Positions 26,984-36,997 of a stretch of DNA of 64,000 nt are shown here, piece by piece (within the stretch, counting starts at the first letter, position 1; every line of letters starts with the position of its first letter). Source of the stretch: Roseivivax lentus (GTDB lineage: Bacteria > Pseudomonadota > Alphaproteobacteria > Rhodobacterales > Rhodobacteraceae); NCBI RefSeq assembly GCF_900156805.1, contig NZ_FTOQ01000002.1, forward strand, positions 434,001 through 498,000, in the 5' to 3' direction. Under the pieces are notes generated by a model. The model ran no database searches, had not been told where the DNA came from, and saw only the letters and a program-made list of their open reading frames with translations. Made by a program: the position numbers and the translations under genes.

Positions 26984-27748
26984 TCAGAGCGCGCCGCCGA
27001 GGCGGGCGCGCTCGTCCTCGAGCACCCGGGGCGCCTGCCGGGACGCGGTCAGCGCCTCGGTCTCGGACCGTCCGTCGAGGGCGGCGGCGGCGACCTTCGC
27101 GAGGCTGTAGGTCGGCACCTGCGTCACACCCTTGAGCGCGGCCCGCGCGAGGGCCTGCACGGCCAGATACAGCCCCTGCGCCCCCAGCACGCCCGGACCC
27201 GCCGCGGGAACGCCCTCGGCGATGCGCGCGCAGGCCTCCGCATCGGTCGAGAGATAGGTGCGGCAGATCATCGGCCTTGCCGCGTAGATGCGGCAGAGGC
27301 GCGTCGCGGGATCGAGCGCGGGGCAGGCGCGGGGATGCCAGTCCCGGCCATCCGGCGCGCCGGCGAGCGGCAATAGGGCGCGGTGCACGCCCCGCGCCTC
27401 GGCCTCCAGGATGACGCCGCCATCCTCCCCGTTCAGGATGCAGCAGAAGGCGCAGCCCGCGGCGCAGGCCGCGCTGTCCACCGGCGAGCCGGGCCGCGTC
27501 GCCTGCGCCTCGAGGTCGGCGCCGCCGATCCTGAGCGCGGGCACGCCCGCCCGCAGCGCCTTCGCGGTCGCCTCGAAGCTCTGGCCATGGGCCTCGGCGG
27601 TCGCGAGGTAGATGTCGAGCAGCTTCCGCGCCCGCTCCAGCACCAAGCCCGATGCTGCACCCGCCTTGCCGGGCAGGCTCAGCCGCGCGACGGTTTTGCG
27701 CAGCGCGGCGAGGTCGCGCGGTGCACGGCGGCCGGGCGCGCGGCTCAT
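26984..27748 (-). CDS. YkgJ-like cysteine-cluster protein
   Basis: This 254-residue protein contains CAAGCAFCCI near the middle, followed by CPALDPATRLCRIYAARPMICR. The CxxxCxxCC...C...CxIYxxRPxxC pattern fits the zinc/iron-binding YkgJ (PF03692-type) family, whose members include putative flagellin methylases. Enzymatic function is unproven. Its N-terminal and C-terminal helices are alanine-rich. The ATG overlaps the stop of the upstream gene by four bases (27745-27748), so the two are co-translated. Confidence 0.75.
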   Translation of the reverse strand: MSRAPGRRAPRDLAALRKTVARLSLPGKAGAASGLVLERARKLLDIYLATAEAHGQSFEATAKALRAGVPALRIGGADLEAQATRPGSPVDSAACAAGCAFCCILNGEDGGVILEAEARGVHRALLPLAGAPDGRDWHPRACPALDPATRLCRIYAARPMICRTYLSTDAEACARIAEGVPAAGPGVLGAQGLYLAVQALARAALKGVTQVPTYSLAKVAAAALDGRSETEALTASRQAPRVLEDERARLGGAL

Positions 27749-28626
27749 GGCGCGATGAAGCTCACGCCGGGGATGCGCTCGATCTGCCAGGCGTCTTCCT
27801 CGTAGGCGGCGCTCATGGCGGCGACGCGGGCCTCGTCGAGGCCGGGCAGGTCCAGCTCCTCCTCGATCTCCTCGTCGAGCGCGTATTTGTCGAGAAAGGC
27901 CACCATGACACGGCGCTTCTGGCGTTCGTTGATCGTGGGATGCTGGTGCAGGTAGGCGCGGAACCGCTTCATGCCCTCGGGGTCCATGATCTCGTGCAGC
28001 AGATCGAAGGCGCCCTTGATCTTGCGGTTGGGATCGAGGCCCGCCACTTCGCGCAGGATCTGCCCCCAGATGATCGGCGTGTCCTCGTTGCACCAGCAGG
28101 TGACGGCCACGTCGGGATGCGCGGCGCGCAGCCGTTCGATCAAATGCGACCAGCGGAAATCCTCGGGCGTGGCGCCGTCGAGAAAGGCGTCGAAACCGGG
28201 ATAATCGCCTTCGCGGAAGGCCGCCTGCAGGAAGGCCGCGGGATCGCGCAGCCCGAGAAACACCTCGAGTCGGTCGCCCGCGAAAAGCGTCTTCAGGATG
28301 CCGATGCGTTCCTCGGCCTTGCGGTAGGGCAGGCCGCCCTGCATCGCCAGACGCGGCACGGAGAAGAAGTTCGGATGGCTGAGCACGATGCGCGACACGC
28401 CGCCCTCGTCCTCGTCGAGAAGCCCGTCGAGCAACACCTCGCGCGCCTCGGGCGCCGCCGTGCCGCCCGCCAGCTGGTGCGCGGCCTCGGACAGAAGCTG
28501 CCGGTAGCGGCTGGGCCCGGGCACCACCGTGCCTGCCGCGCGCAGCAGATCGGCGTTGCGCTGCAATCCCTTGAGGAGACGGCCCTCATCGGTGAAATGC
28601 ACGCCAGCGTGAAGAATTACCTGCAT
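27745..28626 (-). CDS. Conserved protein with degenerate sulfotransferase-like N-terminus
   Basis: This 293-residue cytoplasmic protein starts MQVILHAGVHFTDEGRLLK, resembling the PAPS-binding strand-loop of Roseobacter sulfotransferases (ILHIGxHKTGT), but the KTGT phosphate-binding residues are replaced by FTDEG. Later parts include RIVLSHPNFFSVPR, LEVFLGLRDPAAFLQAAFREG and WGQILREVAGLDP, consistent with a sulfotransferase-like fold. Loss of the P-loop makes catalysis doubtful. It is the first gene of a two-gene unit with the cysteine-cluster gene. Confidence 0.65.
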   Translation of the reverse strand: MQVILHAGVHFTDEGRLLKGLQRNADLLRAAGTVVPGPSRYRQLLSEAAHQLAGGTAAPEAREVLLDGLLDEDEGGVSRIVLSHPNFFSVPRLAMQGGLPYRKAEERIGILKTLFAGDRLEVFLGLRDPAAFLQAAFREGDYPGFDAFLDGATPEDFRWSHLIERLRAAHPDVAVTCWCNEDTPIIWGQILREVAGLDPNRKIKGAFDLLHEIMDPEGMKRFRAYLHQHPTINERQKRRVMVAFLDKYALDEEIEEELDLPGLDEARVAAMSAAYEEDAWQIERIPGVSFIAP

Positions 28627-28705
28627 GTCTGGGTCTTTTTGTTGCCCGGCGGGGCGACTATAAGCGCTTCGGCGAGCAGTTAAACCGCAAAAGCCCGAGG
28701 GCCCC

Positions 28706-30364
28706 ATGAGCGCGAGCGACACCTCCCCGACCAGCCGCGCCCGCCGCCGCAGCGGGATCGACCCGTGGTCCGCGGGCGCGCTTCTGATCGCGGCGCTCGT
28801 TCTCGCCCCGATCGTCGCGGTGATCGGCATCGCCGCCTTCCCGCGCGAGAACATCTGGCCGCATCTCGTTTCGACCACGCTGCCGCGATACCTCACCACC
28901 ACCGGCATCCTGATGCTGTGCACCGGCGCGCTGACGGGGATCGTGGGCACCGGCACCGCCTGGATGGTCACGCGCTACGAGTTTCCGGGGCGGCGCTGGC
29001 TCGAATGGCTGCTGCTTCTGCCGCTGGCGATCCCGGCCTATGTGGGCGCCTATGCGCTGGTGGATTTCCTCGAATATGCCGGGCCGGTGCAGACCGGGCT
29101 GCGCGCGCTTTTCGGCTGGCAGGATGCGCGCGCCTACTGGTTCCCCGAGATCCGCTCCCTTGGCGCGGCGATCATCGTTCTCTCGGCGGCGCTTTACCCC
29201 TATGTCTACCTGCTGACCCGCGCGGCCTTCCGCGAGCAATCGGGCAGCGCCGAGGAGGTCGCGCAATCGCTGGGGGCCGGGGCCTTCGCGCGATTCTGGC
29301 GCGTGGGCCTGCCGCTGGCGCGCCCGGCCATCGCGGCGGGCTGCGCGATCGTGATGATGGAGGCCGTGAACGATTTCGGCACGGTCGATTACTTCGCGGT
29401 CCAGACGCTGACCACCGGCATCTTCTCGGTCTGGCTGCAGGGCGGCAATGCGGGCGGCGCCGCGCAGATCGCCTGCGTCGTTCTGGTTCTCGTGGTCATG
29501 CTGGTGATGCTGGAGCGCTCGTCGCGGCGGCGAATGCGCTTTTTCAACCTGTCCTCGCGCCATCGCCCGGCGGAGCGGCGCCCGCTCACGGGCCGCGCGG
29601 GCTGGGTCGCGATGGCGATCTGCGCGTTTCCCTTCGCGTTGGGCTTCGTGCTGCCGGTCGCGGTGATCCTCGATCACGCGCTGAGCAATGCCGATGAATG
29701 GGTCGATCCCGCGCTCGTGCGCGCCATGCTGCACACGGTAACGGTGGGCGGGATCGCGGCGCTTGTGACCGTCGCGGGCGGGGTCTTCATGGTCTACGGC
29801 GTGCGGCTTTCGGGCCGCAAGCTGCCGCGGCTCCTGATGCCCGTCACCTCGATCGGCTACGCGGCGCCGGGGGCGGTTCTGGGCGTGGGCATCCTCATCC
29901 CGCTCGCCTTTGTCGACAACAGCGTGGCGGATTTCATCCTCGGCGTGACCGGTGTCGATATCGGGCTCGTGATGACCGGCTCGGCCTTCGCGCTGGTCCT
30001 GGCCTATTCGGTGCGGTTCTTCGCCATCGCGCAGGGCGCGGCGGATGCGGCGATGGGGCGGGTCTCGCCCAATCTCGCGCTGGCGGCGCGGTCGCTCGGG
30101 CGGGATCGCGGGCAGACGCTGCGTTCGGTCTATTTCCCGCTGATGCGCGGCTCCATCGCCTCGGCGCTGCTTCTGGTCTTCGTCGATTGCGTGAAGGAAT
30201 TACCCGCGACGCTGCTGCTGCGGCCCTTCAACTACGAGACGCTGGCGACGCGGGTGCACCAGCAGGCGAGCCTCGAGAATCTCGGCGGTGCGGCGCCCGC
30301 GGCGCTTCTCGTGATCCTCGTGGGGCTTCTGGCCGTGGGGCTTCTGGCGCGCGCCAACCGCTAG
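28706..30364 (+). CDS. Iron(III)-type ABC transporter permease (FbpB-like, fused two-domain)
   Basis: This 552-residue protein has about twelve transmembrane helices in two homologous halves. Each half has an EAA loop for the ATPase: EEVAQSLGAGAFARFWRVGL in the first and ARSLGRDRGQTLRSVYFPLM in the second. This duplicated architecture is typical of the FbpB/FutB/SfuB iron permeases. No binding protein or ATPase gene lies on either side, which is unusual for the class. Substrate assignment rests on architecture only. Confidence 0.85.
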   Translation: MSASDTSPTSRARRRSGIDPWSAGALLIAALVLAPIVAVIGIAAFPRENIWPHLVSTTLPRYLTTTGILMLCTGALTGIVGTGTAWMVTRYEFPGRRWLEWLLLLPLAIPAYVGAYALVDFLEYAGPVQTGLRALFGWQDARAYWFPEIRSLGAAIIVLSAALYPYVYLLTRAAFREQSGSAEEVAQSLGAGAFARFWRVGLPLARPAIAAGCAIVMMEAVNDFGTVDYFAVQTLTTGIFSVWLQGGNAGGAAQIACVVLVLVVMLVMLERSSRRRMRFFNLSSRHRPAERRPLTGRAGWVAMAICAFPFALGFVLPVAVILDHALSNADEWVDPALVRAMLHTVTVGGIAALVTVAGGVFMVYGVRLSGRKLPRLLMPVTSIGYAAPGAVLGVGILIPLAFVDNSVADFILGVTGVDIGLVMTGSAFALVLAYSVRFFAIAQGAADAAMGRVSPNLALAARSLGRDRGQTLRSVYFPLMRGSIASALLLVFVDCVKELPATLLLRPFNYETLATRVHQQASLENLGGAAPAALLVILVGLLAVGLLARANR

Positions 30365-30370
30365 GCCGGG

Positions 30371-30670
30371 TCAGCGCACCACCACCTCGTCGGGACGCAA
30401 GAGGCCCAGCACGTCGCGCGCCCGCTCGTCCAGAAGATCGAGGTCGAGGTAATCGTCCGAGAGCCGCAGGGTGAGGTTTTCCATCCGCGCCACCTCCGCC
30501 TCGAGCTTCGCAAGCTCGGCGCGCAGCGCCTCGGCTTCGACTTTGATCTCGGCGCGGCGGAACAGGCCGTAATCGCCCTGCACGGCGGCAAAGGTGAAAT
30601 AGGCGCCCACCGACAGGAGAAGCGCGAAGAACAGGAGCCCGCCAAGGGCCGGACGCGTGCGATGGGTCAT
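30371..30670 (-). CDS. FtsB/DivIC-like septum formation initiator
   Basis: This 99-residue bitopic protein has a short cytoplasmic start, one transmembrane helix (LLFFALLLSVGAYFTFAAV), then a periplasmic coiled coil (AEIKVEAEALRAELAKLEAE) and a short C-terminal part ending LLRPDEVVVR. This is the FtsB layout; FtsB joins FtsL and FtsQ at the division site. It lies downstream of pgk on the same strand with a 90-base gap, so co-transcription is possible. Confidence 0.82.
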   Translation of the reverse strand: MTHRTRPALGGLLFFALLLSVGAYFTFAAVQGDYGLFRRAEIKVEAEALRAELAKLEAEVARMENLTLRLSDDYLDLDLLDERARDVLGLLRPDEVVVR

Positions 30671-30760
30671 CGATCTGCCTCGGATGGCGCCTCTTCGGGG
30701 CGCGTTGGGCGAACTATGCCACGCGGCGCAGCGCGGGGGAATCCCCCGCGTGCCGGGGTG

Positions 30761-31948
30761 TTACCCCAATGCCGCAACCCCGGGCAGGGTCTTGCCCTCC
30801 ATCCATTCGAGGAACGCGCCACCCGCCGTGGAAATGTAGCTGAACCGCTCCGCCGCGCCGGTCTTGTTGAGCGCCGCGACCGTGTCGCCGCCGCCCGCCA
30901 CCGAGACGAGCTTGCCCTGCTCGGTCAGCGCCGCGGCATGTTCGGCAGCCGCATTCGTGGCGGCGTCGAACGGGGCGATCTCGAAAGCGCCGAGCGGGCC
31001 GTTCCAGATCAGCGTCTCGGCGCGGTCGAAGACCGACTTGATATGCGCGACGCTGTCGGGCCCCGCATCAAGGATCATCGCGTCTTGCGGGCATTCCTCG
31101 GCCTTGACGGTCTCGCTTGGCGCACCGGCCTTGAATTCGCGCGCCACGACCACGTCGCGCGGCAGCAGGATCTCGCAGCCGCCGGCCGCGGCCTTCTCGG
31201 CGATCTCGCGGGCGGTCCCGGCCATGTCGTGCTCGCAGAGCGAGGCGCCGACGCCGACGCCCTGCGCCGCGAGGAAGGTGTTGGCCATGCCGCCGCCGAT
31301 GATCAGGATGTCGACCTTCTCGGTCAGGTTCGACAGAAGGTCGAGCTTGGTGGAGACCTTCGCCCCGCCCACGACCGCCGCCACGGGCCGCTTGGGATCG
31401 CCAAGGGCCGCCTCGAGCGCGGAAAGCTCCGCCGCCATCAGCCGCCCGGCGCAGGAGGGCAGGTGATGGGCGATGCCCTCGGTCGAGGCATGGGCGCGAT
31501 GCGCCGCCGAAAAGGCATCGTTGACATAGACATCGCCGAGCGCGGCCATCTCGGCGGCCAGTTCGGGATCGTTCTTCTCCTCGCCCGGATGGAAACGGGT
31601 GTTCTCCAGAAGCACCACCTGGCCCGGCTGACGGGCGGCGATGGCGGCCTCTGCCGCGGGGCCGCGGCAATCGGCGGCGAAGATCACCTCGGCGCCGAAA
31701 TGCGCCTCGAGCGTCGGCACCAGCGGCTGCAGGCTCAGATCGTCCACCCGCTGTCCCTTGGGCCGTCCGAAATGGGCCAGCAGAACCGGCGTGCCGCCGG
31801 CATCCAGGATGTCGCGCACGGTCGGCACGATACGCGCGATCCGGGTGGCGTCGGTCACCGCGCCGTCTTCCACCGGCACGTTGATGTCGACGCGGGTCAG
31901 AACGCGCTTGCCGTCGAGTTCCATGTCGTCGAGCGATTTCCAGGCCAT
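30761..31948 (-). CDS. pgk: Phosphoglycerate kinase
   Basis: This 395-residue enzyme of glycolysis and gluconeogenesis transfers phosphate between 1,3-bisphosphoglycerate and [74 protein letters not shown] and [11 protein letters not shown] are in canonical order. ATG 31948 is preceded by AAAGGACGAGG. It is divergent from the cytosolic cyclophilin gene. Confidence 0.98.
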   Translation of the reverse strand: MAWKSLDDMELDGKRVLTRVDINVPVEDGAVTDATRIARIVPTVRDILDAGGTPVLLAHFGRPKGQRVDDLSLQPLVPTLEAHFGAEVIFAADCRGPAAEAAIAARQPGQVVLLENTRFHPGEEKNDPELAAEMAALGDVYVNDAFSAAHRAHASTEGIAHHLPSCAGRLMAAELSALEAALGDPKRPVAAVVGGAKVSTKLDLLSNLTEKVDILIIGGGMANTFLAAQGVGVGASLCEHDMAGTAREIAEKAAAGGCEILLPRDVVVAREFKAGAPSETVKAEECPQDAMILDAGPDSVAHIKSVFDRAETLIWNGPLGAFEIAPFDAATNAAAEHAAALTEQGKLVSVAGGGDTVAALNKTGAAERFSYISTAGGAFLEWMEGKTLPGVAALG

Positions 31949-32079
31949 CGTCCTCGTCCTTTCTGGCGGGTGTCGCCGCACATCTCGCAAGCCCGTGCGC
32001 CCGCGTCAACGGCCCGGCTTGCGGCGCCCGGGGCGGGAAGCTACCTAGGGGACGGCAAGAGAACACAGGGAGACGGCGC

Positions 32080-32586
32080 ATGGCCGAGATCAAAGACCCC
32101 GAAAACACCATCCTGGTCGAGCTGAAAGGCGGCACGGTCACCATCGAGCTGATGCCCGACATCGCCCCCCAGCATGCCGAGCGGATGAAGGAACTGGCCC
32201 GGTCGGGCGCCTATGACAACGTCGTCTTTCATCGCGTGATCGATGGCTTCATGGCGCAGACGGGCGATGTCGCCAACGGCAATGCCGAGAAGGATTTCAA
32301 CCTGCGGATGGCCGGCACCGGCGGCTCGGACCTGCCGAACCTGCCTGCCGAGTTCAGCCGCATTCCCCATGACCGAGGGACCATCGGCGCGGCGCGCAGC
32401 CAGAACCCCAATTCGGCGAATTCGCAATTCTTCATCAATTTCAAGGACAACCACTTCCTGAATGGGCAATATACCGTCTATGGGCGGGTCACGTCCGGGA
32501 TGGAGCACGTGGATGCCATCACCCGCGGCGAACCGCCTGCGGAGCCGGACCGGATGATCTCGGTCAAGGTGGCCGCGGATGCGTAA
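32080..32586 (+). CDS. Peptidyl-prolyl isomerase, cytosolic cyclophilin
   Basis: This 168-residue single-domain cyclophilin lacks a signal peptide. Family motifs are YDNVVFHRVIDGFMAQTGD, NSQFFINFKDNHFLNGQYTVYGRV and the end VKVAADA. The active-site Arg in FHRV and the GQYTVYG strand are intact. It catalyses prolyl isomerisation in the cytoplasm. Its stop overlaps the next cyclophilin gene by eight bases (ATGCGTAA), so the pair is co-translated. Confidence 0.95.
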   Translation: MAEIKDPENTILVELKGGTVTIELMPDIAPQHAERMKELARSGAYDNVVFHRVIDGFMAQTGDVANGNAEKDFNLRMAGTGGSDLPNLPAEFSRIPHDRGTIGAARSQNPNSANSQFFINFKDNHFLNGQYTVYGRVTSGMEHVDAITRGEPPAEPDRMISVKVAADA

Positions 32587-33130
32587 GCTCGTCCTTGCCA
32601 CGGCGATCCTCGCCGGTGGCCCCGCTTTCGCCACCGGGCTCGAAATCGACATCGCGGGCGAGGGGGCCAATGGCACCATCACCGTGGATCTCTTCGAGGA
32701 TGTCGCCCCGCTCCACGTGGAGCGGATCACCACCCTGGCGTCCAGCGGCGCTTATGACGACGTGGTGTTTCACCGCGTGATCGACGGCTTCATGGCCCAG
32801 ACGGGGGACGTGGAATTCGGCGGCATGGGCGGCGACATGCGCATGGCGGGCCGCGGCGGATCCGATCTGCCCGACCTGCCGGCGGAGTTTTCCGACCTCG
32901 CATTCGAGCGGGGCGTGATCGGCATGGCGCGGGCGCAATCGCCCGACAGCGCGAATTCGCAGTTCTTCATCATGTTCGAACCGGGCCCGTTCCTGAACGG
33001 GCAATACACGGTGGTCGGCGAAGTGACCGACGGCATGGACGTGGTCGATGCCATCAAGCGCGGTGAGGGACAGAACGGCGCCGTCATCGGGCAGCCCGAC
33101 CGCATGAGCGGCGTGCGCGTCACGGAATAA
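32579..33130 (+). CDS. Peptidyl-prolyl isomerase, exported cyclophilin
   Basis: This 183-residue protein has a short signal peptide (MRKLVLATAILAGGPAFATG). The cyclophilin core contains YDDVVFHRVIDGFMAQTGD and NSQFFIMFEPGPFLNGQYTVVGEV. It is closely related to the preceding gene, suggesting a tandem duplication followed by export of one copy to the periplasm. An intrinsic terminator at 33221-33251 ends the unit. Confidence 0.93.
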   Translation: MRKLVLATAILAGGPAFATGLEIDIAGEGANGTITVDLFEDVAPLHVERITTLASSGAYDDVVFHRVIDGFMAQTGDVEFGGMGGDMRMAGRGGSDLPDLPAEFSDLAFERGVIGMARAQSPDSANSQFFIMFEPGPFLNGQYTVVGEVTDGMDVVDAIKRGEGQNGAVIGQPDRMSGVRVTE

Positions 33131-33220
33131 CGACAGCCCTCCGCGCGCGGGCACTCCTTCGAGACGCTGTCGCGCGCCAACCGGGTCCGGCGTGTGGCCC
33201 GATCCTGTCGACAGGCGAAA

Positions 33221-33251
33221 GGCATCACGGCAATGTGGTGCCTTTTGTTTT
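33221..33251 (+). terminator. Intrinsic terminator after the cyclophilin pair
   Basis: GGCATCAC (33221-33228) pairs with GTGGTGCC (33235-33242), one G-U pair, with a 6-nt loop, followed by TTTTGTTTT. This is a good Rho-independent terminator. Confidence 0.8.
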
Positions 33252-33301
33252 GACGGACGCCGCCTTCCCCGTGCCTCATGCGCAAGACGGGAGGTTCGAC
33301 C

Positions 33302-34261
33302 ATGTGGAAACTGATCCTGGCATTCCTTTGCACCGCCACCCTCGCAGCGGCGGATCCGGCCTTCTGGAAACACGAATGGCCGCAGACGGATTTCGGCAAG
33401 CGCGCCATCGATGGCTGGGCGGAGATCGTGTCGGGCGGACCGGGAAAGGACGGGATCCTGGCCCTGTCCGACCCGGAATTCGTGCCCGCGTCGCGCAAGC
33501 GCGGGCTCGAGGATAAGGAGCCCGTGATCACGGTCCAACAGGGCTCCGGACCGGCGCGTGCCTATCCGTTGCGGTACCTGATGTGGCACGAGATCGCCAA
33601 TGATCGCGTGGGCGGTATCCCGGTCGCGGTGACCTATTGCCCGCTGTGCAATTCGGCCATCGTCTTCGACCGGCGCGTCGCCGGGGACGTCCTGAGCTTC
33701 GGTGTCACCGGCAAGCTTCGGAAGTCGGACATGGTCATGTACGACCATCAGACGCAAAGCTGGTGGCAACAGGCGGAAGGGCGCGCGATCGTCGGGAGGA
33801 TGACCGGAACGCGGCTTGAGGTGCTGCCGTCCTGGATGGAGAGTTGGGCGCGCTTTCGGGCCGATAATCCCGACGGCATGGTGATGGCCGAACCGCCCTT
33901 TAACCGGCAATACGGCACAAATCCCTATCGCCGTTACGACAGCGCGGCGCGTCCGTTCCTGTATTCCGGCGATCCACCGCCGCACGGCATTCCACCGCTC
34001 GCGCGGGTGGTCCGGGTCGGCACGCGGGCCTGGCCGCTGACACGTCTTGCGGAAGCCGGACGGCTGCAGGAGGCCGGGCTGACCTTCACGTGGGAAGCGG
34101 GGCTGGCCTCCGCGCTCGACACGGCGCGAATCGGCGCGGGGCGGGATATCGGACAGATTCGCGTCACCGATGCGCGCGGTCGAGACGTGGCGCATGACCT
34201 GCTTTTTGCGTTTGCTTTCCATGCCTTCTGGCCGGACGGCACATGGATGCTGGGCCGATAG
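33302..34261 (+). CDS. DUF3179 domain-containing exported protein
   Basis: This 319-residue protein has a short signal peptide (MWKLILAFLCTATLAAA). The DUF3179 core includes YPLRYLMWHEIANDRVGGIPVAVTYCPLCNSAIVFDR with the conserved CPLCN motif, then FGVTGKLRKSDMVMYDHQTQSWWQQ and GEAIVG-like and FRADNPDGMVMAEP segments. The CxxC resembles a redox or metal site; family function is unknown. Upstream sequence and the 3' flank are more AT-rich than neighbouring genes. It stands alone between terminators. Confidence 0.85.
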   Translation: MWKLILAFLCTATLAAADPAFWKHEWPQTDFGKRAIDGWAEIVSGGPGKDGILALSDPEFVPASRKRGLEDKEPVITVQQGSGPARAYPLRYLMWHEIANDRVGGIPVAVTYCPLCNSAIVFDRRVAGDVLSFGVTGKLRKSDMVMYDHQTQSWWQQAEGRAIVGRMTGTRLEVLPSWMESWARFRADNPDGMVMAEPPFNRQYGTNPYRRYDSAARPFLYSGDPPPHGIPPLARVVRVGTRAWPLTRLAEAGRLQEAGLTFTWEAGLASALDTARIGAGRDIGQIRVTDARGRDVAHDLLFAFAFHAFWPDGTWMLGR

Positions 34262-34465
34262 CCAGCCGCAAAGCAGGTCAAGGAAATGGGCAATCCATTT
34301 GTTCATCCTTTGTTCCTTACGGATTATCAATAAACGGCCCGTTAATGTCGGCCCATGAAATCTTTGGACCTGGCCACACAAAGACATCCGAAATGCCGCC
34401 CGCGGCGGTGGCGCCGCGAAAACGGTGCCGACCCGCCCTGACGCGGCGACCCTGCAGATGCGCCT

Positions 34466-35719
34466 TTAGCCCGTTAGTTTGACCAGCGCGTGCCGCTTCT
34501 TGCCTGCCGACAGTTTGATCGGAGAGGCCAAGGCGCCGCTATCGATCATCAAGCCCGTATCCGTGACCGGAGCATCGTCCATGCGCGCACCATTGTCCGA
34601 GATCAGACGCTTGGCCTCCTTGCCGGATTTCGCAAGGCCGGAGCGCACGATCAGCTGGATGATCGAGATACCCTCGCCGATCTCCTGCGGGGTCAGCTCC
34701 AGCGTCGGCAGATCGTCGCCCGCGCCGCCTTTCTCGAACACTTCCAGTGCCGTGGCCTTCGCCGCCGCGGCCGCATCTGCGCCGTGGCACAGCGTCGTCA
34801 CCGCATCCGCCAGGACGATCTTGGCCGCGTTGATCTCTGCGCCGCCCAGCGCGCCGAGACGCGCGCATTCATCCACCGGCAGCTCCGTGTAGAGCTTCAG
34901 AAACCGCCCGACATCGGCATCCATGGTGTTCCGCCAGAACTGCCAGAAATCGTAAGGAGACCGCATGTTCCCGTTCAGCCAGACCGCCCCGTCCGCGGAC
35001 TTGCCCATCTTCTTGCCGTCCGCCGTGGTCAGAAGAGGGGTGGTCATGCCGTAAATCTCGTGGTCGAGCACCCGCCGGGTGAGATCGATGCCGTTGACGA
35101 TGTTGCCCCATTGATCCGAGCCGCCGAACTGCACGATGCAGCCGTAACGGCGATTGAGCTCGAGGAAATCGTAGGCCTGCAGGATCATGTAGTTGAATTC
35201 GAGGAAGGACAGCGATTGCTCCCGGTCGAGGCGCGATTTCACGCTTTCGAAGGAGAGCATCCGGTTGACCGAGAAATGCCGCCCGATATCGCGGAGAAAC
35301 TCGAGGTAGTTCAGCCCGTCGAGCCATTCGGCATTGTTCAGCATCAGTGCGTCGGTCGGGCCTTCGCCATAGGCGAGGTATTTCTCGAAGACCTGCTTGA
35401 TCCCGGCGATGTTCTCGTCGATCTGCGCGGGCGTCAGAAGCGGACGCTCCTCGGCGCGGAAGGACGGGTCGCCGACCTTTGTGGTGCCGCCGCCCATCAG
35501 CGTGATCGGCTTGCCGCCGGTCTTCTGCAGCCAGCGCAGCGTCATGATCTGGATCAGCGAGCCCACATGCAGCGACTGCGCGGTCGCATCGAATCCGATA
35601 TATCCGCGCACCACGCCCTTGCTCAGCGCCGCATCGAGGCCCTGGTAATCGGTGCAATCGGCGAGAAAGCCGCGCTCCATCATGACATGCATGAAGTCCG
35701 ATTTGGGGTGGTAGGTCAT
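34466..35719 (-). CDS. tyrS: Tyrosyl-tRNA synthetase
   Basis: This 417-residue class I synthetase has the HIGH-type motif HVGS at 51-54, the tyrosine-binding [14 protein letters not shown] region, [14 protein letters not shown], and the KMSKS-type motif DGKKMGKS. The C-terminal S4-like RNA-binding domain contains [19 protein letters not shown] and KRHALVKL. It attaches tyrosine to tRNA-Tyr. The ATG at 35719 is preceded by GGAAGGAAAG. It is divergent from anmK with an 88-base intergenic region that must hold both promoters. Confidence 0.97.
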   Translation of the reverse strand: MTYHPKSDFMHVMMERGFLADCTDYQGLDAALSKGVVRGYIGFDATAQSLHVGSLIQIMTLRWLQKTGGKPITLMGGGTTKVGDPSFRAEERPLLTPAQIDENIAGIKQVFEKYLAYGEGPTDALMLNNAEWLDGLNYLEFLRDIGRHFSVNRMLSFESVKSRLDREQSLSFLEFNYMILQAYDFLELNRRYGCIVQFGGSDQWGNIVNGIDLTRRVLDHEIYGMTTPLLTTADGKKMGKSADGAVWLNGNMRSPYDFWQFWRNTMDADVGRFLKLYTELPVDECARLGALGGAEINAAKIVLADAVTTLCHGADAAAAAKATALEVFEKGGAGDDLPTLELTPQEIGEGISIIQLIVRSGLAKSGKEAKRLISDNGARMDDAPVTDTGLMIDSGALASPIKLSAGKKRHALVKLTG

Positions 35720-35807
35720 GGTCTTTCCTTCCGCATTCCGCCGCAGCGATATACTGCTTGCAACGAAGGTTTGAAAACCGGTTTTCGCAAGCGGCGACGG
35801 GGCAGGA

Positions 35808-36914
35808 ATGAAAACGAAGACGGAGGCGCCGATCTGGGCCTTGGGGACGATGTCTGGGACCTCGCTCGACGGGGTCGACGCGGCGATGATCCGCACCGAT
35901 GGGCGCTGGATCGAGGCTTTCGGCGAGACCGGGTACCGGCCCTACAGCGCCGAGGAAGCGGCGATCCTGCGCGCGGCGCTCGGCGCCTGGCCGGGCGAGG
36001 ACCGGGTCACCGCCGCAAAGGAAGTGGTCGAGCGCGTGCATCTGGAGCTGGTCAGCGGCATCGCGGGGGCCGAGATCGTCGGCTTTCACGGCCAGACGCT
36101 GGCGCATGATCCCAAGGGCCGCGGCACGCACCAGGCAGGCGACGGTGCGGCGCTTGCCGACAGGCTCGGATTGCCGGTGGTCTGGGATTTCCGCAGCGCC
36201 GATGTGCGGCTGGGCGGCGAGGGCGCGCCGCTCGCGCCGTTCTTCCATTTCGCCTGCGCCAGGTGGATCGGGGCCGAACGGCCGCTGGCATTTCTCAATC
36301 TCGGCGGGGTCGGCAACCTGACCTGGGTCGACCCCGCGCAACCGGCGCCCGAGGCGCCCGGCGCCTGCCTCGCCTTCGATACCGGCCCGGCCAACGCGCC
36401 GATCAACGACCTGATGCAGGAGCGCCGCGGCGAGGCCTATGACCGGGACGGCGCGCTGGCGGCGCAGGGGCAGGTGGTCGACGGCGCGCTGGAGCTCTTC
36501 CTCGAGGAGGGATACTTTCGGAAGATGCCGCCCAAGTCTTTGGACCGAAACGACTTTTCGCTTATGCTCGATCTCGTGCGGGAGCTGGACGATGCCGATG
36601 CCGCCGCGACAATGACGGCGATGGCCGCGGCCGCCGTCATGCAGGGGATCGAGCATTGCCCGGTGCCGCCCGAACGTCTGCTCGTCACCGGCGGCGGCCG
36701 CAAGAACCCGGTGATGATGCGGATGCTCGCGGCCGGGCTCGACTGCGAGGTGGCGCCGGTGGAGGCGGTCGGCCTCGACGGCGACATGCTCGAGGCGCAG
36801 GCCTTCGGGTTCCTCGCCGTGCGGGTCCTGCGCGGCCTGCCCACATCGGGGCCGTCGACGACCGGGGTGCGGGCGCTCGTGGGCGGGGGTGAGGTGTCGC
36901 GGCCACAGGGCTGA
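35808..36914 (+). CDS. anmK: Anhydro-N-acetylmuramic acid kinase
   Basis: This 368-residue enzyme opens and phosphorylates 1,6-anhydro-MurNAc during peptidoglycan recycling. The N-terminal [20 protein letters not shown] is the family signature. [56 protein letters not shown] and [12 protein letters not shown] follow in order. It works with NagZ- and MurQ-type enzymes not seen in the window. A perfect 8-bp hairpin follows immediately after the stop. Confidence 0.96.
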   Translation: MKTKTEAPIWALGTMSGTSLDGVDAAMIRTDGRWIEAFGETGYRPYSAEEAAILRAALGAWPGEDRVTAAKEVVERVHLELVSGIAGAEIVGFHGQTLAHDPKGRGTHQAGDGAALADRLGLPVVWDFRSADVRLGGEGAPLAPFFHFACARWIGAERPLAFLNLGGVGNLTWVDPAQPAPEAPGACLAFDTGPANAPINDLMQERRGEAYDRDGALAAQGQVVDGALELFLEEGYFRKMPPKSLDRNDFSLMLDLVRELDDADAAATMTAMAAAAVMQGIEHCPVPPERLLVTGGGRKNPVMMRMLAAGLDCEVAPVEAVGLDGDMLEAQAFGFLAVRVLRGLPTSGPSTTGVRALVGGGEVSRPQG

Positions 36915-36916
36915 AC

Positions 36917-36940
36917 CGCGATGGGGTCACAACCATCGCG
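36917..36940 (+). terminator. Hairpin after anmK
   Basis: CGCGATGG (36917-36924) pairs perfectly with CCATCGCG (36933-36940) across an 8-nt loop. There is no T-run, so termination is uncertain. Confidence 0.35.
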
Positions 36941-36997
36941 CGATATCGAAGCGCGCGCCGGAATGCGCTAGGCCTCGGGCCAGAGGAGCTGCCCGCC

